Part shown: positions 17,253 through 25,986 of the stretch, piece by piece
Layout: each line of letters opens with the position of its first letter
Position numbering within the stretch: the first letter of the stretch is position 1
Source of the DNA: Qipengyuania sediminis
GTDB taxonomy: Bacteria > Pseudomonadota > Alphaproteobacteria > Sphingomonadales > Sphingomonadaceae
Assembly: GCF_004358425.1 (NCBI RefSeq)
Contig: NZ_CP037948.1
Span: forward strand, 372,001 to 436,000
DNA: 64,000 nucleotides
Direction: 5' to 3'
Translations under genes and position numbers: made by a program
The notes under the pieces: model-generated
Told to the model about the DNA's origin: nothing
The model's input: the letters and a program-made list of their open reading frames with translations, nothing else
Databases searched by the model: none

Positions 17253-18175
17253 CACGCCACCCCCGCGATCACGCGCGCGACGAGGTCGGGGTCGAACGGG
17301 CGCAGATCGTCGATCCTTTCACCCACCCCGATCGCATGGATGGGCAGGCCGTATTGCTCCGCCGCGGCGACCAGCACGCCGCCCCGCGCAGTGCCGTCGA
17401 GCTTGGTCATGACGAGGCCGGTCACGCCTGCCACTTCCCGGAAGACGTCGATCTGCGCGAGCGCGTTCTGCCCGCTGGTGGCATCGAGCACCAGCACGAC
17501 ATCGTGCGGGGCATCCGGGTTCAGGCGGCCGAGCACGCGGCGGATCTTGGCAAGCTCGTCCATCAGCTCGCGCTTGTTCTGCAGCCGACCGGCGGTATCC
17601 ACGATCAACGCATCCGTACCCTGTGCGGTCGCCGATTTTAGCGCGTCGAAGACGATGCTCGCGGGGTCGCCCCCCTCCGGTCCGCGCACCAGCGGCGCGC
17701 CGATCCGCTCCGCCCAGGTGGCAAGCTGGCCGATGGCGGCGGCACGGAAGGTATCCCCCGCCGCAAGCATGACACTGTAGTCGTCTTCCTGGAACAGGTG
17801 CGCGAGCTTGGCGATCGTCGTGGTCTTGCCGCTGCCGTTGACCCCGATCACCAGGATCACCTGCGGGCGCGGGAAGGCCGTAATCTGAAGCGGCTTCGCC
17901 ACGGGGCGCAGGATGGCCGCGATCTCCTCGGCGACGGCTTCCTTCAATTCCTGCGGGCTCGTTTCGAGACCGAAGCGCCTTTCGGACAGCCGCGCGCGGA
18001 TGCGCCCCGCGGCGGCGGGGCCGAGGTCGGAGAGGATCAGCGCGTCCTCGACCTCGTCGAGCGTCGCCTCGTCGAGCCGCGCGGTGCCGACGACGCCGGT
18101 CAGATTGCTCGTCAGCCGCTCGCTGGTCTTGCGAAAACCACCGAACAGGCGCTGGGTCCAGCTTGTCTCGGTCAT
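17252..18175 (-). CDS. ftsY: Signal recognition particle receptor FtsY
   Basis: FtsY is the SRP receptor GTPase that brings ribosome-nascent chain complexes to the membrane. The 307-residue protein is only the NG domain with a short amphipathic N-terminus (WTQRLFGGFRKTSERL). The long acidic A domain of enterobacteria is missing. Motifs are GVNGSGKTTTIAKLA (G1), AAGDTFRAAAIGQL (G2), DTAGRLQNKRELMDEL (G3) and TKLDGTARGG (G4). The start overlaps the mtaB stop by four bases (ATGA). Confidence 0.97.
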   Translation of the reverse strand: MTETSWTQRLFGGFRKTSERLTSNLTGVVGTARLDEATLDEVEDALILSDLGPAAAGRIRARLSERRFGLETSPQELKEAVAEEIAAILRPVAKPLQITAFPRPQVILVIGVNGSGKTTTIAKLAHLFQEDDYSVMLAAGDTFRAAAIGQLATWAERIGAPLVRGPEGGDPASIVFDALKSATAQGTDALIVDTAGRLQNKRELMDELAKIRRVLGRLNPDAPHDVVLVLDATSGQNALAQIDVFREVAGVTGLVMTKLDGTARGGVLVAAAEQYGLPIHAIGVGERIDDLRPFDPDLVARVIAGVA

Positions 18176-19350
18176 ATCAGCAAATCGTCCTCGAGCGCCG
18201 ACGGCGCGATGGTCGCGATCGTCCCCGCCACAAGCCCTGGCGTGGCGACACGGGCGTAGCTCTCCGAGTAGCCCCTGCCGTCCCTTTCCGCGAGCACCTG
18301 CAAGGGGGTGCCGATCAGCCTTCGCTGCCAAGCCAGGCGTTCGGCCGCGATTGCGGCGCGCAGTTCGCCCGCGCGGCCCCGGATCGTCTCGCCCTCGACC
18401 TGCGGCATCCTCGCCGCCGGCGTGCCCTGCCGGGGAGAAAAGGGGAAGACATGACCATGAACGATGCCGAGCTCGCGCACGAGGGAGATGTTGGCGTGGT
18501 GGTGCGCGGCGGTCTCTGTCGGAAAGCCCGCGATGAGGTCGGCGCCCACGGCCAGACCGGGCCTCTGGGCCCGAAGCGCTGCCACCAGCGCTGCCGCCTG
18601 CGCCCGGTTGTGGCGCCGCTTCATGCGCTTCAGGATGAGATCGTGGCCATGCTGCAGCGAAAGGTGGAGGTGCGGCATGACCCGCCGCTCGCCTGCGATG
18701 AGCTCGAACAGCAATGGATCGATCTCCGCCCCGTCGAGCGAAGACAGCCTCAGCCTGGCAAGATGCGGAAAGCGGGAAAGGATCGCCGCCACCAGCGAAC
18801 CGAGGCGGGGCTGGCCGGGAAGGTCCGCGCCCCAGGCGGTAGCGTCCACTCCGGTAAGCACGATTTCCGCCGCGCCCCGATCGAGTTGCGACTCGATCTC
18901 CCGCAGAACGACATCCACGGCCGCCGAACGGCTTGGCCCTCGTCCGCGCGGAATGATGCAGAAGGTGCAGGCATGATCGCACCCGTTCTGCACCGCAACG
19001 AAGGCGCGGGTCCGCGCCGGGACCGCACCGCGCCGGATCGTCTCGCTGCCCAAGCCGTAGCTCGCGGGCAGGAGCTTGCGTCCGTTCGGAACGATCTCGT
19101 CGACTTCCGGCATGGCCGCAAGCGCGGCGCGCTCGGTCTCGGCCGCGCAGCCGGTGACGAACAGGCACGCGGCGGGATGCGCGCGGCGGGCGCGGCGGAT
19201 CGTGCGGCGGGTCTGGCGCACCGCTTCCGCCGTCACGGCGCAGCTGTTGATTACCACCCGATCGCCGCGATCGCCGGTCAGCGCCGCGATGCTCTCGCTT
19301 TCCGCAATATTGAGCCGGCAGCCGAGCCCGATGACCTGACCGCCGCTCAT
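18172..19350 (-). CDS. mtaB: tRNA t6A37 methylthiotransferase MtaB
   Basis: MtaB is a radical SAM enzyme that converts t6A37 to ms2t6A37 in tRNAs reading ANN codons. The 392-residue protein has an N-terminal UPF0004 domain with three Cys (GLGCRLNIAES, INSCAVTAEA, VTGCAAE) for the second iron-sulfur cluster. The radical SAM motif is QNGCDHACTFCIIPRGRG (CxxxCxxC), followed by GADLIAGFPTET. The C-terminal TRAM region is short. The ATG at 19350 was chosen because it overlaps the dapF stop by four bases; an in-frame start 15 bases upstream exists. Confidence 0.94.
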   Translation of the reverse strand: MSGGQVIGLGCRLNIAESESIAALTGDRGDRVVINSCAVTAEAVRQTRRTIRRARRAHPAACLFVTGCAAETERAALAAMPEVDEIVPNGRKLLPASYGLGSETIRRGAVPARTRAFVAVQNGCDHACTFCIIPRGRGPSRSAAVDVVLREIESQLDRGAAEIVLTGVDATAWGADLPGQPRLGSLVAAILSRFPHLARLRLSSLDGAEIDPLLFELIAGERRVMPHLHLSLQHGHDLILKRMKRRHNRAQAAALVAALRAQRPGLAVGADLIAGFPTETAAHHHANISLVRELGIVHGHVFPFSPRQGTPAARMPQVEGETIRGRAGELRAAIAAERLAWQRRLIGTPLQVLAERDGRGYSESYARVATPGLVAGTIATIAPSALEDDLLI

Positions 19351-20162
19351 GCGAAAGCCTCCCATTCGAAGCCGCCGCGAAAGCTTTCGGCCGCCGGTCC
19401 TGACATGGCAATGCGATTATCGGCGCCCCACACGATTTCGAGCGCGCCGCCGGGCAGCGCCACCGTCACGGCCCGATCCACGAGACCGCGCCGGATGGCC
19501 CCCACGGCGGTGGCGCAGGCACCGGTCCCGCAGGCGCGCGTCAGCCCCGCCCCGCGCTCCCAGACCCGCAACCGGATCCGATCCCGTGCCACTACCGACG
19601 CGACATTGACGTTGATCCGCTCGGGGAACAGGGGATCGGCTTCGATCAAGGGGCCGATCCTTTCCAGAGGCACCGCGTCGCAATCCGCCACGAAGAAGAC
19701 GAGATGGGGATTGCCGACATTGATCGCCGCGGGATTGGCGAGGTCTTCCCAGGCAACAGGCAGCGCCCCGGTATCCATCGCATAGGCGAGCGGGATCGCC
19801 TCCCAATCGAAGCGCGGCACCCCCATATCGACCTGAGCGCCGCTGCCTTCGGGCGCGACAGTGATGGTCCCCCCCCGCGTCCATACCCGCGCCGCGCGCC
19901 CGATCAGGCGCGCCACAGCACGCGCAGCATTTCCGCAGGCTTCGACCTCGCCGCCATCGGCGTTGACGATGCGCATGGTGAGATCGTGGTTCGCGTCGGG
20001 CGCAGGCTCCAGGATCACGATCTGGTCGCAGCCGATCCCGGTGCGCCGGTCGGCGATGCGGCGTGCGGCGTCCGCCGCGAGCGTGGGCAGAGCTCCCTCG
20101 CGCCCGTCGAGCACGACGAAGTCATTGCCGAGGCCATGCATCTTCACGAAAGGGACCCGCAT
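19347..20162 (-). CDS. dapF: Diaminopimelate epimerase
   Basis: DapF converts LL- to meso-diaminopimelate for lysine and peptidoglycan. The 271-residue protein has both catalytic cysteines: C76 in NADGGEVEACGNAARA and C211 in TRACGTGACATAVGA. It begins MRVPFVKMHGLGNDFVVLDG, the standard N-terminus. It is the first gene of a minus-strand cluster with mtaB and ftsY that overlaps by four bases at each junction. A candidate promoter lies just upstream. Confidence 0.97.
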   Translation of the reverse strand: MRVPFVKMHGLGNDFVVLDGREGALPTLAADAARRIADRRTGIGCDQIVILEPAPDANHDLTMRIVNADGGEVEACGNAARAVARLIGRAARVWTRGGTITVAPEGSGAQVDMGVPRFDWEAIPLAYAMDTGALPVAWEDLANPAAINVGNPHLVFFVADCDAVPLERIGPLIEADPLFPERINVNVASVVARDRIRLRVWERGAGLTRACGTGACATAVGAIRRGLVDRAVTVALPGGALEIVWGADNRIAMSGPAAESFRGGFEWEAFA

Positions 20163-20171
20163 TTCAGCCGC

Positions 20172-20201
20172 GCCCTATAGAGGGCGTGGCGAAGCGTCCA
20201 G
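20172..20201 (-). promoter_or_regulatory. Candidate promoter of the dapF-mtaB-ftsY-yciB cluster
   Basis: On the minus strand TGGACG and TATAGG are spaced by about 15 bases in the 48-base gap before dapF. The -10 box lies inside a small inverted repeat CGCCCT-ATAG-AGGGCG (+ strand). The match is only fair. Confidence 0.35.
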
Positions 20202-20210
20202 CGGCGCAGG

Positions 20211-21893
20211 TCAGCCGGTTTTCTGGCTGACCGCTTCGGCGGGGGGCCCGGCCGGGCCGAAGGCGGGGGCTGCGGGCACCGGCGGCGCCAGCAGATTCAG
20301 CGCCGCGAGCCGTTCGACGACCTGTTCGGCAGGCTCGGGCCGCCCGTAATGATAGCCCTGGCCTTTCAACTGACCCATTTCGCGCAGCGTGGCGAGGATT
20401 GCGTCGTTCTCGATCCCTTCCGCCACCAGCGGCAGCTCGAGACCCGCCCCCATGGAGATGATCGCGTTCACGAGCTTGGTATTGGTCTCGTCGTGCTTGA
20501 TGTCGCGGATGAAGCTGCGATCGATCTTGAGGCGGTCGAAGGGCAGCAAACGCAGCTGCGAGAGGCTGGAATAGCCCATGCCGAAATCGTCAAGCGTCAC
20601 CTTCACGCCCTGGTTGCGCAGTCCTGTCAGCGTGTTGCGAACCAGACCCGGGTTGTCATGCAGCGCGGTTTCCGTGATCTCGATCTCCAGCCGCGATGGC
20701 GGGAAGGCATGCGCGACCAGAAGCTTCAGCGTCTTCTGCGCGAACCACGGATCGCGCAGCTGCACCGGCGATACATTGACCGCGAGCGTCAGCCGCGGAT
20801 GCCACGCGCGCGCATCTTCGAACGCCTTGGCCATCAGCGAGGTCGAAAGCTCCTCGATCAGCCCCAGCTCTTCGACGATGGGGATGAAGATATCCGGGCT
20901 GACAATGCCCAGATCGGGCGAGCGCCAGCGGGCCAACATCTCGAAACCGATGATCTCGCCAGTGTCGAGATCGACCTGCTGTTCATAGAACGGCACGAAC
21001 TCGTCGGCGCGCAGACCGCGGCGGATGCCCGCTTCCAGCTCGCCGCGGAAGCGCTGCTCGTATTCCATCGCGGCTTCGAACCATTGCAGCCGGTTGCGGC
21101 CCTGCTTCTTCGCCTGGTACATCGCGATGTCGGCACGGTGCATCAGCTGCTCGCCGGTCCCCGCCATGTTGCCGCCGGGATCGCCGTCGCGGCTGCTCGC
21201 GATCCCGATCGAGGCGCTGATCTCCAGCATGGTCTCTTCCGCGGCGATCGGCCGCGCGGCGGCGGCGACGAGGCGGTCGGCCATGGCCTCGACCCCCGCA
21301 TGGGTATCGGCCGGATAGCTGAGCGCGAAAGCGAATTCGTCACCGCCCAGCCGCGCCAGCAGCGCTCCCGGCGGCAGGATGGCGGAGAAGCGCGCGGCGA
21401 CTTCGAGCAGCACCGCATCGCCGATCTGATGACCGTGATAATCGTTGATATTCTTGAAGTGATCGAGATCGATCAGCCCCACCGCGACCTCCAGCCCCGC
21501 CTTCTCCGCCGCGAGCGCCAGGCTGTTGACCGCGGGCAGGAAGCTGCGGCGGTTCTTCGCGCCGGTCAGCGGATCGGTATCGGCGAGCTTTAACGCCTGC
21601 TCCTCGGATCGGCGGCGCGCCGCGAGCTCCTGCGACAGCGCCTTGTAGCGGCTCCAGCCGAACAGGATGACCGCGATATTCAGGATCAGCGCATTGGCGA
21701 GGATGGCGTCGGGTGCGCCGCCCAGGCCCCGCCACGAGCGGACAAGATCGGGCAGCACCGTGCCCCCCGTCGCCAGGAACAGCAGGATCGCCGCCGCCGC
21801 GATGCCCAGCGTCACTCCGTCGAAGGACAGCTCCTGCCGGCTGGCGGGCGCGCTGCCGGTCAGAAGCCGCGTCATGTCAGGATTGGCGGACAA
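20211..21893 (-). CDS. Membrane-anchored GGDEF-EAL cyclic di-GMP enzyme
   Basis: This 560-residue protein may both make and break c-di-GMP. Two membrane helices lie near residues 25-45 and 65-85 (ILLFLATGGTVLPDL, LILNIAVILFGW). A GGDEF domain follows with DTDPLTGAKNRRSF and an intact LARLGGDEFAF active site. No RxxD inhibitory site precedes it. The EAL domain has EML instead of EAL (GFEMLARWRSP), but the essential Glu is kept. Other catalytic residues are kept too: AVNVSP, EIEITET, LDDFGMGYSS, LKIDRSFI, AEGIEN and GQGYHYGRP. Both activities therefore look possible. There is no extra sensor domain. Two PilZ proteins elsewhere in the window could be effectors. Confidence 0.94.
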   Translation of the reverse strand: MSANPDMTRLLTGSAPASRQELSFDGVTLGIAAAAILLFLATGGTVLPDLVRSWRGLGGAPDAILANALILNIAVILFGWSRYKALSQELAARRRSEEQALKLADTDPLTGAKNRRSFLPAVNSLALAAEKAGLEVAVGLIDLDHFKNINDYHGHQIGDAVLLEVAARFSAILPPGALLARLGGDEFAFALSYPADTHAGVEAMADRLVAAAARPIAAEETMLEISASIGIASSRDGDPGGNMAGTGEQLMHRADIAMYQAKKQGRNRLQWFEAAMEYEQRFRGELEAGIRRGLRADEFVPFYEQQVDLDTGEIIGFEMLARWRSPDLGIVSPDIFIPIVEELGLIEELSTSLMAKAFEDARAWHPRLTLAVNVSPVQLRDPWFAQKTLKLLVAHAFPPSRLEIEITETALHDNPGLVRNTLTGLRNQGVKVTLDDFGMGYSSLSQLRLLPFDRLKIDRSFIRDIKHDETNTKLVNAIISMGAGLELPLVAEGIENDAILATLREMGQLKGQGYHYGRPEPAEQVVERLAALNLLAPPVPAAPAFGPAGPPAEAVSQKTG

Positions 21894-21994
21894 CCGGCCC
21901 CCTCGTGCTTGTCTTGGTGCCGGTCGTAACTCTAGCAGCGTGAAAAAGGGGTTAATTCCGGCTCACCGGCCGACCTCGCGAAAGAGAGCGCGGC

Positions 21995-22417
21995 ATGGCA
22001 CGCTATTGGCTGATGAAATCGGAGCCTGACGTCTACGGCTGGGACGATCTGGTGCGCCAGGAGGAAGGTGTCTGGGACGGGGTGCGCAATCACCGCGCAA
22101 AGAACAATCTCGCCGCGATGAAGGCGGGGGATCGCGCCTTCTTCTACCATTCGAACATCGGCAAGGAGGTCGTCGGTATCATGCAAGTGAGCAAGGCCGG
22201 GCTCAAGGACCCGACCGACCCTACGGGCACCTGGGCGGCAGTGCGGGTCGTGCCGCTGCGCAAGCTCGCCCGGCCGGTCACGCTCGCCGAAATGAAGGCG
22301 GAACCGGGGCTGGCTGCGAGCGAGCTGATACGCCTGTCGCGGCTTTCGGTGTGCGAGTTCACCAAGCCCGAATGGGATCTGGTGCTGAAGATGGCGAAGC
22401 GCCGGGCGAAGGCTTAG
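21995..22417 (+). CDS. EVE-domain protein
   Basis: This is a 140-residue stand-alone EVE protein of the PUA-like fold, related to human THYN1. The whole length matches the family. It begins MARYWLMKSEPDVYGWDDL and contains GVWDGVRNHRAKNNL, MKAGDRAFFYHSN and VVGIMQVSKAG, which form the pocket said to bind modified bases. EVE domains are known from modified-DNA restriction systems, but this solo form is widespread in proteobacteria and has no nuclease next to it here. Its stop overlaps the end of the convergent ThDP enzyme by a few bases. The ligand is unknown. Confidence 0.92.
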   Translation: MARYWLMKSEPDVYGWDDLVRQEEGVWDGVRNHRAKNNLAAMKAGDRAFFYHSNIGKEVVGIMQVSKAGLKDPTDPTGTWAAVRVVPLRKLARPVTLAEMKAEPGLAASELIRLSRLSVCEFTKPEWDLVLKMAKRRAKA

Positions 22418-24108
22418 CGCGGCGCGCGCAAGCCGCTGATGGTCGCCCCGCTGGCCGCAAGCTGCTCGATATCGGTGACGCAATGGATGAGGCGCACGCC
22501 GCGCCGCCCCTTTGCCTCGGTGAGCGCTGCCTGGAATTGCGCCGTGGTTTCCGCCCGCGCGCTCCAGGCGCCGAAGGCTGCGCCCAGCGTCGCGAAGTCC
22601 GGATTGGAAAGCGCGGTCGCACTGACCCGGCCAGGGAACTCGCGCTCCTGGTGCATGCGGATGGTGCCATAGGCGCCGTTGTCGACCACGACCACGATCA
22701 TGTCGCAGCCGTGCTGGACGGCCGTCGCGAGTTCCTGCCCGTTCATCAGGAAATCGCCGTCCCCCGCCACGGCCACGACGGTGCGATCCGGAAAGCGGCG
22801 CGCGGCCGCGACTGCAGCCGGGACGCCATAGCCCATGGCGCCCGCCGTCGGAGCAAGCTGGCTCGGATAGCCGGCGTAGCGCCAATAGCGGTGCCACCAG
22901 CCGGAGAAATTGCCCGCGCCGTTGCAGATGATCGCATCGGCAGGGAGCACCTCGCGCATATACTGGACGCATTGACCGAGATCGAGGGCATGACCGGTCG
23001 GCTTCGCGGTGGACCACTCTTGCCATTCGGCATGGGCCTCGGACCCGGCATCGAAGGGGATGACCTCGCCTTCGTCCCACAGCGCGGCGCTTTCCGCGAA
23101 TTCATCCATGCTGGCGCAGATCGCCAGCGTCGCGGGATAAACGCGGTTGAGTTCGGCGGGGTCGGGGTGAATGTGAACGAGCTTGCGGTCGGGAGCGGTC
23201 AGCGGGGGGATGGTATAGCTGTCCGTCGTCGCTTCCCCCAGCCGCGCGCCAACGGCGATCACGAGGTCGGCTGACTTCACACGCTCCGCCAGCTTCGGGT
23301 TGGGGCCGTAGCCGAGATTTCCGGCATAAACGGGGCTGGCCGGGCTGATCGCGTCCTGCCGGCGGAAGGCGGTGGCGACCGGGAGCCCGATCCGCTCCGC
23401 AAAAAGCTGGAAATAGCCGCGCGCCTTGGCGTTCCAGCCCGCTCCGCCGACGATCGCGATGGGGGCCGCGGCATCGCCGATCATCGCCATCAGCGCGATC
23501 ATGGCATCGGGGCAGGGCGCCTGCGCCACCCGCGGCGCGAAGGGCCGGGGGGCGAGCCCCTCGGGCACCTCATCCGCCAGCATGTCTTCGGGAAGGGCCA
23601 GTACGACCGGCCCGGGCCGCCCCGAGATCGCGGTGGCATAAGCCCTGGCAATATACTCGGGAACCCGCGCCGCATCGTCGATCCGCGCCGCCCATTTGGC
23701 GGTGGGCGCGAAGAAAGCGGCGAAGTCGAGCTCCTGGAACCCCTCCCGGTCGCGCATCGACCGGTCCACATCGCCGACGAACAGGATCATCGGCTGCGAA
23801 TCCTGGAAGGCGACATGGACACCGATGCTGGCATTGGTCGCGCCCGGGCCGCGGGTGACGAAGCAGACGCCGGGCCTGCCACTGCCGGCAGCGTTCAGCG
23901 CTCCATCCGCGCAGGCCATGAAAGCGGCTCCGCCTTCCTGCCGGCAGGTGACGACGTCGATCGCGCTCTGGCCATGCAGCGCATCGAGCACCGGCAGGAA
24001 GCTTTCGCCCGGCACGGTGAAGATGCGGTCGCAGCCCTGTTCGATCAGGCAATCAACCAGCAGGCGGGCGGCGCCTGGGGTGGGGGGGCTCTCGCGGGTC
24101 TCTGCCAT
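22414..24108 (-). CDS. Thiamine diphosphate-dependent enzyme of the acetolactate synthase/benzoylformate decarboxylase superfamily
   Basis: The 564-residue protein has three domains in the usual order. The N-terminal pyrimidine-binding domain holds FTVPGESFLPVLDAL with the catalytic Glu, and RQEGGAAFMACADG. A central domain has PIAIVGGAGW. The C-terminal diphosphate domain has AVAGDGDFLMNGQELATA and VVVVDNGAYGTIRMHQ, the GDG...N magnesium motif. It resembles large subunits of acetolactate synthase, but no regulatory subunit (ilvN) is next to it, so valine/isoleucine synthesis is not indicated. The substrate cannot be read from sequence. The ATG at 24108 (MAETRESPP) was chosen; an in-frame extension upstream is Pro-rich and unlikely. 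Confidence 0.88.
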   Translation of the reverse strand: MAETRESPPTPGAARLLVDCLIEQGCDRIFTVPGESFLPVLDALHGQSAIDVVTCRQEGGAAFMACADGALNAAGSGRPGVCFVTRGPGATNASIGVHVAFQDSQPMILFVGDVDRSMRDREGFQELDFAAFFAPTAKWAARIDDAARVPEYIARAYATAISGRPGPVVLALPEDMLADEVPEGLAPRPFAPRVAQAPCPDAMIALMAMIGDAAAPIAIVGGAGWNAKARGYFQLFAERIGLPVATAFRRQDAISPASPVYAGNLGYGPNPKLAERVKSADLVIAVGARLGEATTDSYTIPPLTAPDRKLVHIHPDPAELNRVYPATLAICASMDEFAESAALWDEGEVIPFDAGSEAHAEWQEWSTAKPTGHALDLGQCVQYMREVLPADAIICNGAGNFSGWWHRYWRYAGYPSQLAPTAGAMGYGVPAAVAAARRFPDRTVVAVAGDGDFLMNGQELATAVQHGCDMIVVVVDNGAYGTIRMHQEREFPGRVSATALSNPDFATLGAAFGAWSARAETTAQFQAALTEAKGRRGVRLIHCVTDIEQLAASGATISGLRAPR

Positions 24109-24287
24109 CGCAGGCGGCGCTAGCGGGGCAGGCGCGGCAAGGCAATCGGGCCGCATCGTGCTTGGCAAAGCCTTACCCGACATGGTTACTGTGCCGTTAC
24201 GAAGCACCCGCGAAAGCGGCGGGAGCGGGGGCGGCGGACCCGCGTTAAGCCGCTGACCGGACGACACAACAGGGGAGCACAACCATC

Positions 24288-24479
24288 ATGAGACGCGCAC
24301 TGGTCCTGACCGACGAGGCCGCCCGCCATCCCTTCCGCGCCGCGCTCCCCGCGCATGTCCGGCGCGAAGCGGTGCGCGCGCGCCGCACGATCGACTGGCG
24401 GCTTTCGGCGGGCGACATGAGGGGTTTTGCGACCGCCTATTTCGCCAGCTTCGCGGCGGTCCTCGCTTTCATTCTTTAA
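24288..24479 (+). CDS. Small tail-anchored hypothetical protein, 63 residues
   Basis: I do not recognise a named family. The protein has a basic N-terminal part (HVRREAVRARRTIDWRLS) and a C-terminal hydrophobic helix FATAYFASFAAVLAFIL that ends at the stop, so it looks tail-anchored in the inner membrane. GGGGAGCAC about ten bases before the ATG is a good ribosome-binding site. The 179 bases before it form a divergent gap shared with the ThDP enzyme. Its stop overlaps the convergent transporter by two bases. I judge it real from the RBS, composition and clean helix, not from homology. Confidence 0.6.
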   Translation: MRRALVLTDEAARHPFRAALPAHVRREAVRARRTIDWRLSAGDMRGFATAYFASFAAVLAFIL

Positions 24480-25858
24480 TCGAGAAGCTCGGCCGGTATC
24501 GGCGCATCCTCGACCGCGTGGAGCCGCCGCGCAAGCCACGCCGAAACGAGGCACATCGCAGCGCCGAGAAGCAACTGCTCGGTAATCGGCAGGCCGAGCG
24601 CGGTCAGCCCGACCGCGAGCAGCGATCCAATCACCATCGCCCCGGAATTGACGATGTTGTTCGCCGCAATCGTCCGCGCCGCCTGATCGGGCGCGACCTT
24701 GGTGGTGAGGAAGGCATAGAGCGGCACCACGAACATCCCCCCTGAGATCGCGATGCCGAGCAGCATCAGCATGAGCAGAGGCGCGCCTTCGTGGGCGAGG
24801 AAAGCGGCAGTATCGAGCAGCGTGAGATCGCCTGAATTGTCCCACCCGCGCGACACGAGGTAGAAGCCCACGACGAACGCACCCATCGCCAGCACCGATG
24901 CGGGGGCATAACGCGCGGAGACCACGCCTTTCAGCAGCCGGTTGACCGCCACCGACCCGGTGGCCACTCCGATCGAGAAGACGACGAGGAACAGGCTCGC
25001 CACTTCCTTCGTCGCCATCAGCGTGTTCTTGGCAAGCGGCGGGAACTGGATGAACAGCACCGCGCCGATCGTCCAGAAGAAGCTGATCGCAAGGATCGCG
25101 TAATAGACCTGCGCATTCCCCATCGTTGCGCGGATCAACCGGGCCGAACTGGTGAAGGGGTTCCAGTCGATCGGCTCGATCTCCCCCTGCGGCGGGGCGG
25201 GGGGGACCTGGCGCGCGGTCGCGTATCCGACGAGGGCGGTCAGCACGATCGCCCCGGCCGCCACCTCGACCGGGATCCAGCCCGCAAGGATGGTGCCGAA
25301 GAGGATCGCGATATAGGTCCCCGCTTCCACCAGTCCGGTGCCCGACAGCACCTCGTCCCGATGCAGATGCTGCGGCAAAATGGCGTATTTGATCGGCCCG
25401 AAAAAGGTCGAGTGGATGCCCATGGCGAGCAGCGCTGCCAGGAGCAGCGGGATCGCCAGATCGGCAAGCAGCGCCGGCGGGGCGCCCGCCACGCAGCGCG
25501 CCGCCGCCCCGGTTGCGGCGCGCCCGCATTCGGCGTCCTGCCAGGCGATCAGCAGTCCCGCCGCGCCCACCAGCATGATCGCGATCTCCGCCCCTTTGAC
25601 GATGCGGATGATACGCGCCTTGTCGCGCATATCGGCAAGCTGACCGGCGATAGCGGAAAGGAGGAAGAAAGGCGCGATGAAGACGCCCGAGGCTATGGCC
25701 GAGAACTGCGCTTCTGCCGCTTCGTCGTTATAGACGCTGTAGACCACGAACAGCACCATCGCGGTCTTGTAGAGGTTGTCGTTGAAGGCGTTCAGCAACT
25801 GGGTGACGAAGAGCGGCAGGAACCGCCGCTTACCGAGCAACCTCATGGTGGTGGTCAT
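24476..25858 (-). CDS. MFS transporter, LplT (lysophospholipid transporter)-like
   Basis: The 460-residue protein is an integral membrane transporter with about twelve helices. Its start, RRFLPLFVTQLLNAFNDNLYKTAMVLFVVY, shows the QLLNAFNDN signature of LplT-type proteins, which flip lysophospholipids into the cytoplasm for re-acylation by Aas. STFFGPIKYAILPQHLHRDE is another hallmark. In some bacteria this domain is fused to an acyltransferase and acyl-ACP synthetase; here it stands alone and no aas gene is adjacent. It begins at ATG 25858 (MTTTMRLLG). Substrate assignment is by family only. It is divergent from pgsA, another phospholipid gene. Confidence 0.85.
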   Translation of the reverse strand: MTTTMRLLGKRRFLPLFVTQLLNAFNDNLYKTAMVLFVVYSVYNDEAAEAQFSAIASGVFIAPFFLLSAIAGQLADMRDKARIIRIVKGAEIAIMLVGAAGLLIAWQDAECGRAATGAAARCVAGAPPALLADLAIPLLLAALLAMGIHSTFFGPIKYAILPQHLHRDEVLSGTGLVEAGTYIAILFGTILAGWIPVEVAAGAIVLTALVGYATARQVPPAPPQGEIEPIDWNPFTSSARLIRATMGNAQVYYAILAISFFWTIGAVLFIQFPPLAKNTLMATKEVASLFLVVFSIGVATGSVAVNRLLKGVVSARYAPASVLAMGAFVVGFYLVSRGWDNSGDLTLLDTAAFLAHEGAPLLMLMLLGIAISGGMFVVPLYAFLTTKVAPDQAARTIAANNIVNSGAMVIGSLLAVGLTALGLPITEQLLLGAAMCLVSAWLARRLHAVEDAPIPAELLD

Positions 25859-25986
25859 GTGACGGTCGCGCTCGTGTAGCCCCAGCCCTGGCGCGGCACT
25901 AGCAGCGTCACGCCTGCCGACAACACATGGTTGTGGGGGCGAGCCTTTCCTAAGGGGGCGGCAGCGGGTAAGTCCGCACCAGCCCG

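Noticed and set aside
21995..24108. Modified-DNA restriction island around the EVE gene
   Set aside because: No nuclease, methylase or helicase is present; the neighbours are a c-di-GMP enzyme and a metabolic enzyme.
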